A stretch of 64,000 bases of DNA, from contig JAKMXF010000304.1 of NCBI GenBank assembly GCA_024704765.1, forward strand, positions 86,680 through 150,679, written 5' to 3'. The stretch is from Oopsacas minuta (lineage: Eukaryota > Porifera > Hexactinellida > Lyssacinosida > Leucopsacidae). Under the pieces are notes generated by a model that saw only the letters and a program-made list of their open reading frames with translations, was not told the origin of the DNA and did not search any database. A program made the position numbers and the translations under genes. The stretch's first letter is position 1, and every line of letters begins with the position of its first letter. Shown in pieces: positions 45,196 to 58,205 of the stretch.

Positions 45196-46070
45196 CAGTC
45201 AGGGGACAAAAGTATTCGAACACACAAATATATTGTCATATATTGTGTACTCTTTCCCGCTCCTATATAGTGTGTAGCCTATATTCGTAGCTGCTATCTA
45301 GTAATTTGCATAGAATAACATATGTTTTTCACGAATTTCAAAAAAATATTTTCGATTTACACTTTTTGAAGGTGTTAATTATGAATAATTATTAGATAAT
45401 TATTGATATTCAAAATGTATGGTAATTCAAAGCCTATTAAGAATCTATAATTTCTGACTTGATATTTGAATTCTACGTAGGCGAGTTACCCCAGATTGAA
45501 ATTTCCAATCGGATTGAACAATTTTTACCAGAGTTATAGAAGAATTTCAATTTGTCCCACTTGTGCCACTACAAGGAAATCAACTAGGGTTAGGAGGAAT
45601 AAGTCGAAGTAATATTTTCGAATGATATGACTATGCTAACCCTTGAATTCCAGAATAGCCTCTTGGTAGCGACCACTTGTGCCACCTTGGGCAAAAGATG
45701 GCACAAACGGCACAAATTGAAATTCATCTATAACTCTGGTAAAAATTATTCAATCCTATTGGAAATTTCAATCTGGGGTAACTCGCCTACGTAGAATTCA
45801 AATATCAAGTCAGAAATTATAGATTCTTAATAGGCTTTGAATTACCATACATTTTGAATATCAATAATTATCTAATAATTATTCATAATTAACACCTTCA
45901 AAAAGTGTAAATCGAAAATATTTTTTGAAATTCTTGAAAAACATATGTTATTCTATGCAAATTACTAGACAGCAGCTACGAATATAGACTACACAATATA
46001 TAGGAGCGGGAAAGAGTATACAATATATGATGATATATTTGTGTGTTCGAATACTTTTGTCCCCTGACTG
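45196..46070. mobile_element. 875-bp foldback MITE with 373-bp arms
   Basis: Arms 45196-45568 and 45698-46070 are nearly perfect complements around a 129-bp loop. They start CAGTCAGGGGACAAAAGTAT and end with its complement, with TA on both sides (45194-45195, 46071-46072). The ends fit a Tc1/mariner-type element. It has no coding capacity. Few differences between the arms suggest it is young or homogenised. Confidence 0.92.
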
Positions 46071-47296
46071 TACTTATTTTGCTTAATCAAAGTTAAAGAA
46101 TATATCCAAATGTATCTTAGTGGAGGGTCTTAATGTCACTTAACTCAAATTTCCAGGAAAGTGTGGTCTTCCCTGTGACACACTTTCCCAATACGTTAGA
46201 ATAGAGATTTCACGCAACAAAACACTCCCTAGGTAACGTTTATATAGTTTAGGAGTTTTATGATGGGCACATGTGACTTGGCTCATGGGTCACGTCGATT
46301 TACCTATTTGCAACTCTGCCACACCTGTCTAATTCAATGAATATTGACCTCATCAATTATCGAATTGATTCTACCACAAATTCAATCGAAATGGACGAAT
46401 TCAGATACCATTTTGGAATTCTTCGCCTCTGAATTAGCCTGTATCAATTCCAAAAAATCTTTAGAACAAACATTATTGATTTATTAATATTTAAAATGTT
46501 TATGCCACATATGCCCTCAGTAGCACAAATCAAAATATAAGCGCCACATCAAGTAGTGATTAATGTTGCGAAATTTACTGTATCCTCAGCCACGCAAATA
46601 CTTAAGACTCCGTTTAGATATGTTTTAAACTAAAACCAGATACTATTCCTGTCGTCCCAATATTCTATTGATGTTTCACTTACGTACATATGTTCAAATG
46701 TGACACAAAAATGTATCTGTGAATATGTCTGCTACTTTGGTCCTTAACATTTCTGACTAATTTATCCCAAGGTATGTCAGTAGGCAATGAATTGGACAAT
46801 CTTGATTTATTTTTGTGCTATATACAATTTGATAAGTAATTATATCATCTATACTATTAAAATGCAATTAATCTGTATGTATACTACCACGCTTCACTTG
46901 CTAGGTATCTGCGCGACAGCTCAGGGCCTCAGGTGGGCTTAATTATTAAATAACTACATTTCTTGATGCTTTTGGTCACTACACGACGACATATACACGG
47001 GATTTCGTGCATCTGGATTGCATTTTTGTGGTAATTTTGTATTTTCCATTGTCCATCAAAATTCGATTTAATGGCCTTCTGTGTTATTATTTGTACAATT
47101 ATGATGAGTTAGCTTTGGTAAGAATCATGTTGTGAGTACATTTGGTACATTTGGTAACGAAACTTCGTCTCAGGAAATTTCGCATCTGGAAATTTAGTCT
47201 CGGAAGTTTTGTCTCTTGGAATTTTTGTTTATTGTTTAATTTCGTTTAATCTCTAGTATATTGCAAGTTTTGATTAGTACAAGTATGTGTTTAATA

Positions 47297-48638
47297 CAGG
47301 GTGTCCCATAATTATTGTCCTATTGTGTAAATGACTATAACATTCAAATATCATTAATTAGATATATTATTACTTTCCTATATATCCACCCTTTAGTAAT
47401 ATATATTTTTCAATTCTTTTTGGCATGCCTTCTATTAACTTTTCCAAAGTATTCGGGCATATCTCCGACCATCCGTATTTTAGCATATTTTTAAACTCCT
47501 CCAATCCTGGAGCAGGTGTCTTCCTATCAAGTTGATCCTGGAGTATTCCCCATACATTTTCTATTGGACTTAGGTCTGGGGAATTCGTCGGCCATTCGCC
47601 CTTCCCCCAAAAATATTTTAGATTCTCCTTACACCAATCTTGGGTTCTCTTGGCTGAATGTGCAGGAGCTCCGTCTTGTTGGAAAATATATTTTGACATG
47701 TTTGGTAACATTTTCCTAGTTAGTAAATCGCCCTTCTTAGGTTTTCTGTTAAGTGCATTTAGGCAAGCATTTTCTAGAATTTCTTTAAGATAATAATCTG
47801 CACTCACAGTTTGTTTTGGAGGTAAAAAGTGAAGGTCAGACAAAGCCTGGAAGCTCATCATCCCCCAAACTATAACCCGTGGGGAATATTTGACGATTTC
47901 AATATTTTGAACCTTGAGCTTACTATGTGCCCAGATCCTGTCATTATGTCGGTTTGATGGATGAAATACCTCAAACGGCGATTCATCTGACCACATGACT
48001 CGTTTCCAATCATTCACTGTCCAAACTCTTTCTCCAGGCAAAAATTTAATCGTCTTTCTTTTTGTTTTTCGGTCAATTTTGGAGATTTAGTCCTCTTATA
48101 GGCCCAAGCTCCCAAATCCTGCTTCAAATATCTATGGACAGTGTTTTAGAGACAGGAGTACCGATTCTTGTAAGTTTACACGCCAATACCCTGATTGATT
48201 TATACCTTTTCTCTAAAGATTTAGAGATTACTATCTTTGATATCCTGTTTAGCTTTTTGAGCGGTCCTGCACCCTTTTTGTGCTGAAGGCTCTCATTTCG
48301 TTTGTGTTTAGCCCACCAGCGTCTAATGGTCCTAATATCTTTTCCAAATATTTCAGCTACAGTCTTTTAGGAAAAACCTTCCGATAACTTGATAAGAGCT
48401 TGATTTCGAGTCTCAAATTTTGCTAACTGGACATCCATACCTTGTTAGATTGTTGTTACTGATATAGAAAATATACTACTTTGATTAGTACATAAGGAAA
48501 GTCGTTGTATCAAGTTAACTAACTAAATAAGGTTGGTCAATAAATTTATGAAAGAAAACTAGACATTTGTACGATATTTTAGAAATATTGATGAAATGAA
48601 ACTAAATGCTGATAGGGCGATAATTATGAGACACCCTG
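47297..48638 (-). mobile_element. Tc1-like transposon, DD37E by count
   Basis: A 1342-bp element. Inverted repeats start CAGGGTGTCCCATAATTATT and match the right end with a few differences. TA flanks it (47295-47296, 48639-48640). The minus-strand frame 47370-48041 is open for 223 codons. It has VMWSDESPFEVF (first Asp), IFQQDGAPAHSA (second Asp) and NSPDLSPIENVWG (Glu), with 37 residues between the second Asp and the Glu. The helix-turn-helix part (48041-48440, MDVQLAKFETRNQAL, TVAEIFGKDIRTIRRWWAKHK) has at least one stop and a shift. It is therefore recently but certainly inactivated. Confidence 0.92.
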
Positions 48639-48959
48639 TATATGAATAATTGAATAAATGTATGGCATAGATGAAGATATAATGAAAGTCAAAGTTGTGT
48701 CCTATTCCATAAATAGGTAATGGTACCCCGATTTGCGTAGTCTGAAACTAATGTTCGGATACGTTCATTACGTTTCATTGATTTTACTGACTAATTTCCT
48801 CTGGTCAGCCTCCCACTTCACTAATGTTGCTTCCTGAATGGACTGCTTTCACAACGTCTTGGCCCGTAACAAATGCAAAGTAAGATCTTTACACTCAAAC
48901 CAAATTCAATATCTGACTGGTACCGCCCTGTTAATCCTTCAGATTGTATCTTTCAGTAT

Positions 48960-49825
48960 ATATTTTGGGAAAGGTGAAAGAATCATCCTGAAATTACGAC
49001 GATGAAATGTTCATCATAAGCATTTATTGCCGCCTTTCAAAGTCGACCATAATATTCGTAGAACTCAAGCCAGGGGAATATTTCGAGAAGTTTTCGAAGA
49101 TGCATACTATAAGTGCATTCTCTTTATCTGGGAGGAGGGCATATACACAGAGATAAACAGCCATCCTTCTCAGCATGTATCGTGTACAATTGAATAAGTA
49201 TTCAGAAACTCCTTTGAATGTCCCATCAGCGTACCATGTGTTGGATTTTTCGAGAAGTGAGAGAAATTTGCGTGTGGAAAAACTGATCATTCGTTTATTG
49301 TCCCCATATCTGGAATCATATAGCAAAAAAGATTCTGTTTAAGGGAAATTCGTATTTGGGGGGATCAAAATTTCGGCAGCACATGTTGGGTTACTACAAC
49401 TTGAGAAACTTTCTTGTAATATTCCGGATAACGTATAACAAAGTCCAAGTTGAAGAGCTTCGCTATGCTTGATGAAGGCATTTGTTCAATCCCAATAGAT
49501 AATATTGCTCTAGAGCTCTCTTCTGAATTGATAGCTCGTTGTATACATAATTATACCCTTTGAGCATCACAATACGTCTGGGATCTGATCCATGAGTATG
49601 ACCATCTTCAATTCATGAATATGTGTTGGTTTTATCACTAGATTATCTCTTGTGTGGATCCGGGCTTTGCAAACTCCTCGTTTTTTTCATGTCCAGTGCT
49701 TAATATCATCCCCTGACCAAACCTAAGTATTTGCAAATCCTCAGATAGCAGCTTTATCTTTTCCCCGAGTACTCTTGAGCAATTCAATTGATAGAACTTC
49801 AGCCATATTCTAGTACGTTATGTTT
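48960..49825 (-). pseudogene. FLYWCH-MULE transposase, decayed (copy 3)
   Basis: The minus strand from about 49808 reads MAEVLSIELLKSTRGKDKAA and KRGVCKARIHT (FLYWCH remnant). Then 49024-49326 reads LEKSNTWYADGTFKGVSEYL, YALLPDKENALIVCIFENF and NIMVDFERR, aligning with IWLADGTFKTAPPLF, VLLPNKTEAAYLRMWEQI and QMLLDFEKG of the 37-kb gene. Frame changes and stops are frequent. Confidence 0.8.
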
Positions 49826-50478
49826 GAGTTAAAGAAGTAAAATAATTAAGATGCTAATGATCTCGAATTATTTGCACGATAGGTTGTGGGTTAGTTTGTA
49901 TATTTTAATCAAGATTGTGCGACTAGATTTAAAAAAATCAAAAATATTTCAAATGCAACACCTATATGATTGTTATCTTAAGAAATATATGATGCTCGTG
50001 AAGAATATCATTTATCTTTACTTAAATAGAAACATTTTGATACGAAAATTCCGGTACGGAAATTTCCGGATACGATATTCCATTTTGGACGAAAATTTCG
50101 CCATTCGATACATTGAGGGATACCTATCGCTCAATTTATTTAATAGGTGTCAATGACATTATAATTTCGTCATGGCTGTGATTTTCTGTCCAAGACTCGA
50201 ACTTGCCGAACCCAGGCCAGTACACCTGCATTTCAAAAACCTTGGGGTCATTCAATTTCTTCAATCAATTCTGGGCACACAAACATATATATATATATAC
50301 AGATTATTGCATTTTAATAGTGTGGATTAGGGGTTCTCTATCTATTTTCATGTAGGGTCTCCCTGCTGAACTCTTATCTATCCATGGCCTTCATAACTGT
50401 ATATTCTGTAAGTATCCTTAATTAAGGCATTTGGAAGAAATATTTGATATAAACGTAATCTTTGAATAGATATAGAAG

Positions 50479-51431
50479 GTCAATGGGATATATGAGGTTG
50501 ATGCATGCTCGCCAGCTTCTCTATATCTGGTTGAATATTTGATAGCAATAATCTTAGATCACCTCTTTCTTCAATATCCAGGCGATTATGGCTTTTTATT
50601 AGCAATTGATTAACACGACTGAAACCAGATTGAACAAGATTTGAAGTTGGAAGGCCGTAGGAAGAGTTTTGCTTTCACCCAGAGTAATGGATAATTTGCT
50701 GGCATCTCAATACTCAACCAGAGGTTATGAAGTCTTTGTCTGGATCGTACTATTGCTTCATAGTCGGATTGTAAATCTATCAGGGCTTCTTGAAGCGAAA
50801 CATCAATATTTTTCATCTGGAGTGAAAACTGGCCAATTATCCTATCAGGAATCTCCATTTGTATTAAATCATGAAATCTTACCAGCATTTCCTCGCTCAG
50901 CTGTTTCAGATGCCAAATATACACCTCCAGGTCATTGTCAGAGATGTTGTTACTTACTTTACTCAACATTGGGAATTGTGATGACTCATGGCGACCAATA
51001 TTACTTCGAAAAATGTGAAGTTTGTCTACAAAAGCATTAATGACCCCTTTTGCAAGTTTTAAGTCAGAATTTTGTCCCTGTAGCTCTCGGTTTATTGAGT
51101 ACAGCTTTTCAAAAATGTCTGTTAAGTAAAAACAATCATTTTTCGTGGGTGTAACAGCTTGACCCAACTCTTTGCCAGTGAGAAACTCTTGAATACTATC
51201 CCATAATTCAGCAAAGCGACGAAGGCAATTGCCTTTTGACAGCCAACGACCTTCCATATGTAAGAGAAGGCGTTCGAATTCCTCGTGATTTTCATTACAA
51301 AGTTGACGGAAAAGGCGCGTTTGGAGGGCATTTGATCTAATGATATTGATAGCCTTGATAAGGATGTTAATCGAAATGTTTAGGCGGCCCCGCCAATTTT
51401 TTTGACACCAAGTGTTGTCGGTAGACGACAC
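50479..51431 (-). pseudogene. hAT transposase, ZBED5/SCAND3/FAM200-like C-terminal half
   Basis: The minus-strand frame 50610-51431 (273 codons) reads LCNENHEEFERLLLHMEGRW (given in part), LSKGNCLRRFAELWDSIQEFL and LTDIFEKLYSINRELQGQN. These are typical of the ZBED5/SCAND3 group of hAT proteins. After a one-base shift near 50615 the family C-terminus follows: SGFSRVNQLLIKSHNRLDI, ERGDLRLLLSNIQPDIEKL, ending HQPHISH. The N-terminal BED finger and first half are absent. It is recently inactivated, or a one-base error. Confidence 0.85.
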
Positions 51432-51536
51432 AATGAATGCAAAATATAGAAGGGAATTCTAATTTCAAATAAACTATAAAGCCACGATAGCGACCTACCT
51501 TAGAAGCATAAAATATACGAAATCCTGCATCCCTGC

Positions 51537-54080
51537 CAGAGGCGATGGCAAGATTGTCCCCGTGGTACGGGCACCACCGAAAATTCCTTCACACCACCTC
51601 GGTTGCTGAGCATCATCTGAATTTGTCTAGACTAATGTAGCCTGAAATTTGAACAATGATACTTTGTATTTAATCAATATATTTTTATGTGGTTTCATGT
51701 AGTTATGTTTAGACTTAGGGCAATCTGTAAATAATTCATCTCTTTCTTGAGTTACTTGACAAATAATTCCTTGATAGCTCAATACAATTCAACACTGCTC
51801 TCTCCACCCGAGCACTACCGCAAACAAAGCCCTGGCAACAGTACTGACCCATAGTTAAATATCCAATTAGCAATTAGGAGGACCATTTCTGTCATAAAAC
51901 ATATTCTCAGTTTATTATTGCTTTGTTACGGACCTGGTGGATTTCTGAGTTTTCTTTAATTTCCATTTTCCTGACTGTTTATTCCATTTTACATACATTC
52001 CAAGTGAGCAACCGCGTGCTGGCTGCCAGCGATTGTACTCAAAACTTTACAATATTCTCTTAATTATTATTATGTGTTGTTATTTATTTTACTCTATTAC
52101 TCATAGGGATAGTAATTTTTCATCTACACTCTTGTATAATTACCATTTTTCGAAATTGTCTATCTTTTACAATACATCCTGATGACAAGCATTTGTATTA
52201 TCATACCAGGTTTGGGGATGCACTTCATCACAGTGTATGTAAATATTGTTACACATAATATTTCACTGATTTATTTTTTATTTTTAGCCATTGGTTGAAC
52301 TTAATCAGATTTGTCACAAGTCTATCATCTCGTTATGTATAAAGAAAGATTTCAGTTTTCCTCCAAATTCTAATGCCGGGACTACTATCTTGTCTTCTAC
52401 TCCGGCAAGTTCTAATTTTCTTTTTTATTTTACACATTTTTTGAATATTTACTGTTATATCGATATTATTGGATTCCGCTGTGATATATTTTCGAATGCC
52501 TGGATGTTTGGTGTACTTACTAATGAATGTTTTACTAAATCTACATGTATTTCTCCCAAAGTACCATTCATACAATCTGAATCATTTGGCTAACTGTTAT
52601 ACCCAGTAGATATGCCTGGCTAATTTAACCAAACTTATTTTTATTGTGTATGTACAATAGATTGAGTTTAGATTCAAAATTGTCCCAAAATATCCTAAAT
52701 ATTGTATAATGTGTACTTATTGGTCATCTATTATTTCCATAATAGATTTTTGTGCATACTATCTTTGTGAGCCATTTATATGCTAGGGTAGATGTTGACA
52801 CTGGGAACATGTTTATATCTACCGCTTAACATGATAACATCATCTTCTGCCGTTGATGTTGACACTACACTGTTAACAACATTTTTGTTTATCTTATTTT
52901 CTTTCCTTTAATGAATTTGTTAAATGTTATTTATTCGGTCAATATTTTTCAATTTTCCGAGTTAGCAATTTATATATAATTTATAGCATATTTGACCATT
53001 ATAATATGTATTTACTACTATATTCCTGATTCCTTTTTAGCTATATCCCTAAATTATCACTTGATTTAAGTTGATTCTAATTGACTTTTTATTGGGATCT
53101 GATTTCATGTGGCACTTTATTGGTTTAGTTTGTCATAAATTTCATTTCATCTAGTAGTTTTTGAAGCATTTTTGTATCTAATGGTTTCAAATACCCTTAT
53201 CTGAAGTTCTTGTATATTATCTCTCTAATTTCGTTTGGCTATGTACTTGGTTGTTAAATTTGTCCTAAATAAGTGAACATATGATCACCATGGGCTAAAT
53301 ATACCTTTCTAAATCAATTATGAAGTGATCCTAATTTCGTAGCAATCCACCGTAACAATTTTATGATTTAGAATATTCTTTACTATAGAGATATTCCAAT
53401 CATTGCGCGATTGAGCCACAAATATAACGGTAAGGTGGCCCATAAAATCAAGAGATTGAGTCTCATCAATTCAGAGTATCAGTCATCACCTGGATAAATA
53501 GTTTGTATACCACTGGGCGAAGAAAATCGCATTAATTATAATCCTAAATTGTTGATTGTTTATTGATCGTTCAACAATATGTATTAAGGCCGTATTCAAT
53601 CATAATGTGAATACATTCCCTTCTATAGTATTATAAGACCTAGTTCATATGAAAGAAACATATGATAATCAGATTTAATTCTTTGAAATATTATTTTTTA
53701 AAACTTTCATGTTGAATTGTTTGAAAGTTAGTATCACCAAGTAGCATAAGTATATTATTAAAAATTTCGAATATGTTTATAAAATAACTTAAGATTATTT
53801 TTTGTTAATAGTTGATAGATTTAAAAATTTGTGATATTTTTACATTCAATATAATTAGTAGTAAATAGAATCCTTGAAAGAATGAGATAAACAGAACTTC
53901 GATCATAATTTGTTACCACGGTTCTCGCCAGGGTTTGTTGTTGTATGGGTGCATGACAGTGAGACATGACGAAAAGTAACAGATAACACCATCTTCTATT
54001 GGTATTATCTATGTTACTTTTAAAATACTAATGTAATGAGTCCACTAGCTTTTACTGCACTATTATTTGCTAAATAGCGC
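51537..54080. other. unassigned stretch
   Basis: No gene recognised. CAGAGGCGATGGCAAG at 51537 could be a solo hAT end. A 100-codon plus-strand frame (52291-52593) follows an acceptor-like TTTTTAG but shows no motif and is within chance length. The region is T-rich on the plus strand. Confidence 0.3.
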
Positions 54081-54339
54081 GATGCCACCTAAAACAAAGT
54101 TGAAAGTTACTGATGACCTGCAAAAGCTTAGCTTAAGTCTAAAACTGATTTCACCTGTCCCGGTCACTAATATGAGCTCTACCGCAACAGCACAGTGGGT
54201 TATTCGTTTCCAGTAGGGAAATTTTATATTTATATTTTCCCAATTTATATATTGATAATAATTAGAAATATGTAGGTGTATCCACATCTACAATTGCTTT
54301 TTATCTGAATCAAGTTACATGAGTGTTGTACTATCTCAA

Positions 54340-57300
54340 AGTCTCGCCAAAATTGTCGCAGTTTAAGTTCGCTTTACACCCTCGTTGATGTCCCAACTCT
54401 CCATATTTCTTACATTTGAGACAGTTACGAAACTTTTCATTTAGTACTGGCTATACTATTACGTATATTTGGGAGAATATGTCTTTCATTTCTAAAAGAG
54501 TATCTGATTTTTGAGATAGATACTCACTAAACCTGCGTATTTGCTTATGTGCTTGTTCCAAACCTTCTTCAGAGAATATCTTAAGGCCATGATTATCTTC
54601 ACTTCTATGAATTGATAAGGTGTGTGCTAGAAATTTATGCACTGTAGGTGTAATTGAAACCCAGGGGTAATGATCTAACAGAAAGAGGTATATTTCTTCA
54701 CATACTGCCTTGAAGTTACTGACATTGATGTTCTGAGAGTAGATAGTTACACGAAGTAGAGCAAAAATATTTCTATGCAAAATTTTCAGATTTTTCATCG
54801 TCTTCTTGAGGTATAAGGGGGAGCGCTGTTTCAAAAGGAAGATCATCAGAAAAGACAAACAAGCTGAATTACTAGTGCTAGTGTCCCCACTTCCTCCAGG
54901 TTGTTCAAACTGAATATTCGTAACTTCTCTAATCCTTTGTGTAATTCGTTTATTGCTTGCCCTAATATTTGTATGATCAGCCCAGCTATGCCTTCTCACT
55001 GCTATCCTGTATACATTTTCAGGAACCAATCAAGCATATGTAAATGTAACTGTAAGGGGGCAATAGGAAGGACTTCAATTGAACTTGCAGCTTCATGGGT
55101 GATTCCAGCTCGTTGTCGTGAAGGATAAGCTGTAAGCTCCTTTCCATCAGAAGTTCTCTACGATAGTATCTTTGATCGCTTGCAACGTGCAATTAAGTGG
55201 AAAGCCTGCTATTACAACTTCAGGGTCTGATACATCAGTTTGACTTGCGAAGCAACACTGAACAAGCAGCGCCAGCGCAACCAGTATATATGGCACACAT
55301 TTACCATCTTACATTGACGCCTTAATTTCTGTATTCCATGTCCACTTTGATTCTCGAAGCCAGTTGACACGAGTTCGTCAATTTGTAGATCAAGAAATTC
55401 AGTAGAGTAGTGACACATTCAATGTTCTCTTTTTGAGATAAATACGATTGGCTGGTTGGAGAATCCTGAATTTGGGTGTTCATTAGACCAGATAACATTA
55501 CCCTGACAATCTTTCAATTCAAGAGGAGAAACCATGAACAAGAGAAAATGTGGACGATCACAAGCTGTTTGAGATCTAATATTAAATACACTGTGACTTC
55601 CCGACCCATCTACACTACGTTTGACCATAAAATTGAGCTGGTGCAGCAGAGATTCTTCAATAGATTGTAGAGTGTGTATGATACATATCAGGAGGTTTAC
55701 AGTGTGGCTAATGTTGTTAACTGTTACTCAAATTGGATTTGATACTGATGGGTAAATTGGAATGAAGGAAGTAGAGTTGTACGAAATCACGTATTTTTGA
55801 ATAACTGGCTAACTTTAAACCTTCAGAAATTAGAAAATACCTTAGATCCGTCCATTTCAATTTCCCAGTTTGAGGTTATATGCAAGGAATGCTTACTTTT
55901 AGGGAGAGACCAATTTGTCGGAGTGAAGGTTATCAATATTATTGCTTTCAGAAATTCTTTTTGCAATTAGAGCAACGTTATGGCATCCTGGTGTAGCAAC
56001 TGCAAAAAGATCTAATTTCAGGCCAAAACTAAATAATGCTGATACCGTCCGAACAAGCTAATTGAGATAACGCGTCCATATCAGGGTGTTCAATAATTCT
56101 TGCGGGTCATGTTATATCTCAGGAACTACTCAAGTATATGTCCAACTTTCATAAATTATAAGTCCATATAGTTAAGTTCCATATACTGGAAGTTTCAAAG
56201 TTATTCAATCAAATTGTGATTTTCTGAGATAATTAGGCGTAGTCAATTCATATCTAATGTTCAATTTATGGCTTCATAGGATAATTTCAACCTCAAATGG
56301 CGAGCATACATAGAGATTCGTACAATACTCAAGATCCAGCCCATACAGATCTTCAGCGAGTTACAGGAGATATTGTGCGTGCATTGCCCTTCCAGATCTA
56401 CTGTAGAGCGATGGGCTGTCCGTTTTAGGTCTGGTGATGCGAGGTCACAGATTTTCCTCGATCTGGAAACCGATATCCGCCACCACTTCAGAGAATATCG
56501 TACTCATTGAAAGTACGATCATAGAACATAAGCGCATTACTGTCAAATCAGTTAGAACAAGTATGGAGATTTCATCGGGAGCTATTCATACAATTCTGGA
56601 GACTGAGTTTGGCTACCGATCGATTTGTGGTAAATGGGGCCCGCATAAAGTCAGTGAGAATCAAAGTTGGCACGACTGAATATTGCCAAGAAACTCTTGG
56701 AAACTTATGAGAACCGGACAGAGATTATTTCTGGTAACGTAATGTGGGTGTACTATTCAACACCATATAGCAAGTATAAGAGGCGATCATAGGTGAGGGG
56801 CAACGAACTACCGGCGAAAATTCCTAGGCTCGACTTCAGAAACCTAATATTATGTATACCATCTTCTTCAGTGGTTATGGAATAGTCTTACAATTACCTT
56901 GTGGGAGTGACAAAGCTGTTACTGCTACTTTCTTTACAGAGTAAGTGCTTCCAAACTTGATGAAAATTTAGAAAAGTACCGCCCGAAAACTGGAACTAGA
57001 TGGATGAAGATTTTAATTGATAACGCCAGCTCCCATACAGTTAAGCTAATCAAAAAGTTTTGGATGTAGAAGGGTTAGAATTACTTCCCCATCCACCATA
57101 CTCTCCAGACCTAGCTTCTGATTTTTGGCTATTCCCCAATCTTAAAATCTACCTTCAAGGCAAAGATTTTAACACATTAGACTCACTCGGGACGGTCCTA
57201 CACCAGTACTTCAAATCCATCCCCGAAGAAGAGTACAGAAATGTGTTTACAAGTGGGTGGAAAGGTTAAAACTTTGTGTATCTGCTGGAGGGGATTACAT

Positions 57301-57616
57301 TGAATAAATAATGTGGTGAATTAGTGTATATTGTGTTTGCACCCTGTTCTATGATATTACCCGAAAGACTTATTGAACGCCCTAGTAATACCAGTACTCT
57401 CGAGGCATACACGTTTAGAAACTGATTTTTCAAATCTTCTAGGGATTTTCGTTTAGGGATATTCCGATTAACCACCGACAGAGCAGCTGGGGATGGAGTT
57501 TCTGTACTTGTTATATAGTCCTCAAGCTTAAGAACTATTTGTTCAAGATTATTTTCGGACTGATCGTGGTACATTTGTTCTCTGAGCCGTGTACTCCTCA
57601 AATGGTGGTTCTTCAC
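54340..57616 (-). pseudogene. RAG1-like transposase E, interrupted by mariner
   Basis: The minus strand reads IPKRKSLEDLKNQFL and VYASRVLVL (57266-57616 region), then the mariner. After it come VRTVSALFSFGLKLDLFAV, TPGCHNVALIAKRIS, NVADGSG-like VDGSGSHSVFNI (Asp284 equivalent kept) and CQGNVIWSNEHPNSGFSNQP. The next segments are AGFPLNCTLQAI, APLQLHLHMLDWFLKMYTG, FEQPGGSGDTSTSNSA, DHYPWVSITPTVHKFLAH (zinc His pair) and FSEEGLEQAHKQIRRF (catalytic Glu region). A stop follows QIYVIV. PVLNEKFRNCLKC and GELGHQRGC then form the C-terminal zinc knuckle. Many shifts make it inactive. No intron is present at the copy C intron site. Confidence 0.87.
56081..57385 (+). mobile_element. mariner element inserted in RAG1-like gene E
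   Basis: A 1305-bp element of the same family as 135-1089. Ends TCAGGGTGTTCAATAATTCT and TTATTGAACGCCCTAG, with TA at 56079-56080 and 57386-57387. The plus-strand transposase has a helix-turn-helix (ERWAVRFRSGD-like, SSGAIHTILETEFGYRSICG), LIDNASSHT (second Asp) and HPPYSPDLA-SDFWLFPNLK (third acidic motif, one residue short), ending near 57269. Stops and shifts make it defective. It interrupts the RAG1-like reading frame, so it is younger than element E. Confidence 0.92.
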
Positions 57617-58205
57617 ATCTTTGGAGAAAGTTAGTAATTGTGAGTCGATTCCAAGTGTTCTCCAATTATTCTACTTCCCAAATTGACGCGTACTTTAACA
57701 TTTCGATGGCCTGTTTGGTTCCAGAAAAATTTCATTTATTTCATAAAGTGTGGTGACATTTTACAGCTTTCTATTTCAATAATTGTAGGAAATATTTTGA
57801 TATGCACTAATTTAGCTCCAAATATTTATTTATTTTTATAGTTGACATAATATCACATTCCTATGCAACATATCCGAATCAAAATATTCTGCTTCATATA
57901 AGGTTTGGTTACAATTCCACGTAACTAGTGCGTTTCCAAGTTACTAATGTGTATTATTGAAACAAGATACTATTAAGGATATCTTATATACTAATTTATT
58001 ATAAGAAACGAAATAAATTTAAATATTTTTAGAAATTAAATGTGACATCATAATTTTCAAATGGCTAACTAATTTGCAAAATCTGACATGACAAAAGAGA
58101 GTTGTCTTTATTTAGAACTCCAGTAGCCAAAAATTCAGGGGAAAATACTAAAAATTGTTAAAGTTATATCTTACTGGAAATATTTACCCAAAATACCCCA
58201 CTGTG

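Larger units (their letters stand above)
46848..50327. mobile_element. possible TIR-bounded composite (MULE plus nested Tc1)
   Basis: TCTATACTATTAAAATGCAA at 46848 is mirrored at about 50306-50327 (complement TCCACACTATTAAAATGC). The two ends are otherwise little alike. The interval contains the complete Tc1 (47297-48638) and a MULE relic (48960-49825). The left part resembles 16370-16600. The terminal word also occurs at 17184 and 17936, so it may be a shared family end. Confidence 0.35.
54191..58205 (-). mobile_element. RAG1-like transposon E with mariner inserted
   Basis: Ends CACAGTGGGTTATTCG at 54191 and, as complement, CACAGTGGGGTATTTTGGG from 58205. Both heptamers are CACAGTG. A shared block TTTCCAGTA follows after 9 nt at the left end and 18 nt at the right. 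It encloses RAG1-like gene E (about 54340-57616) and a complete mariner (56081-57385). Immediate flanking pentamers (AACAG and AAGCA) are not a clean duplication; GCAAC occurs on both sides two bases out. Confidence 0.75.
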
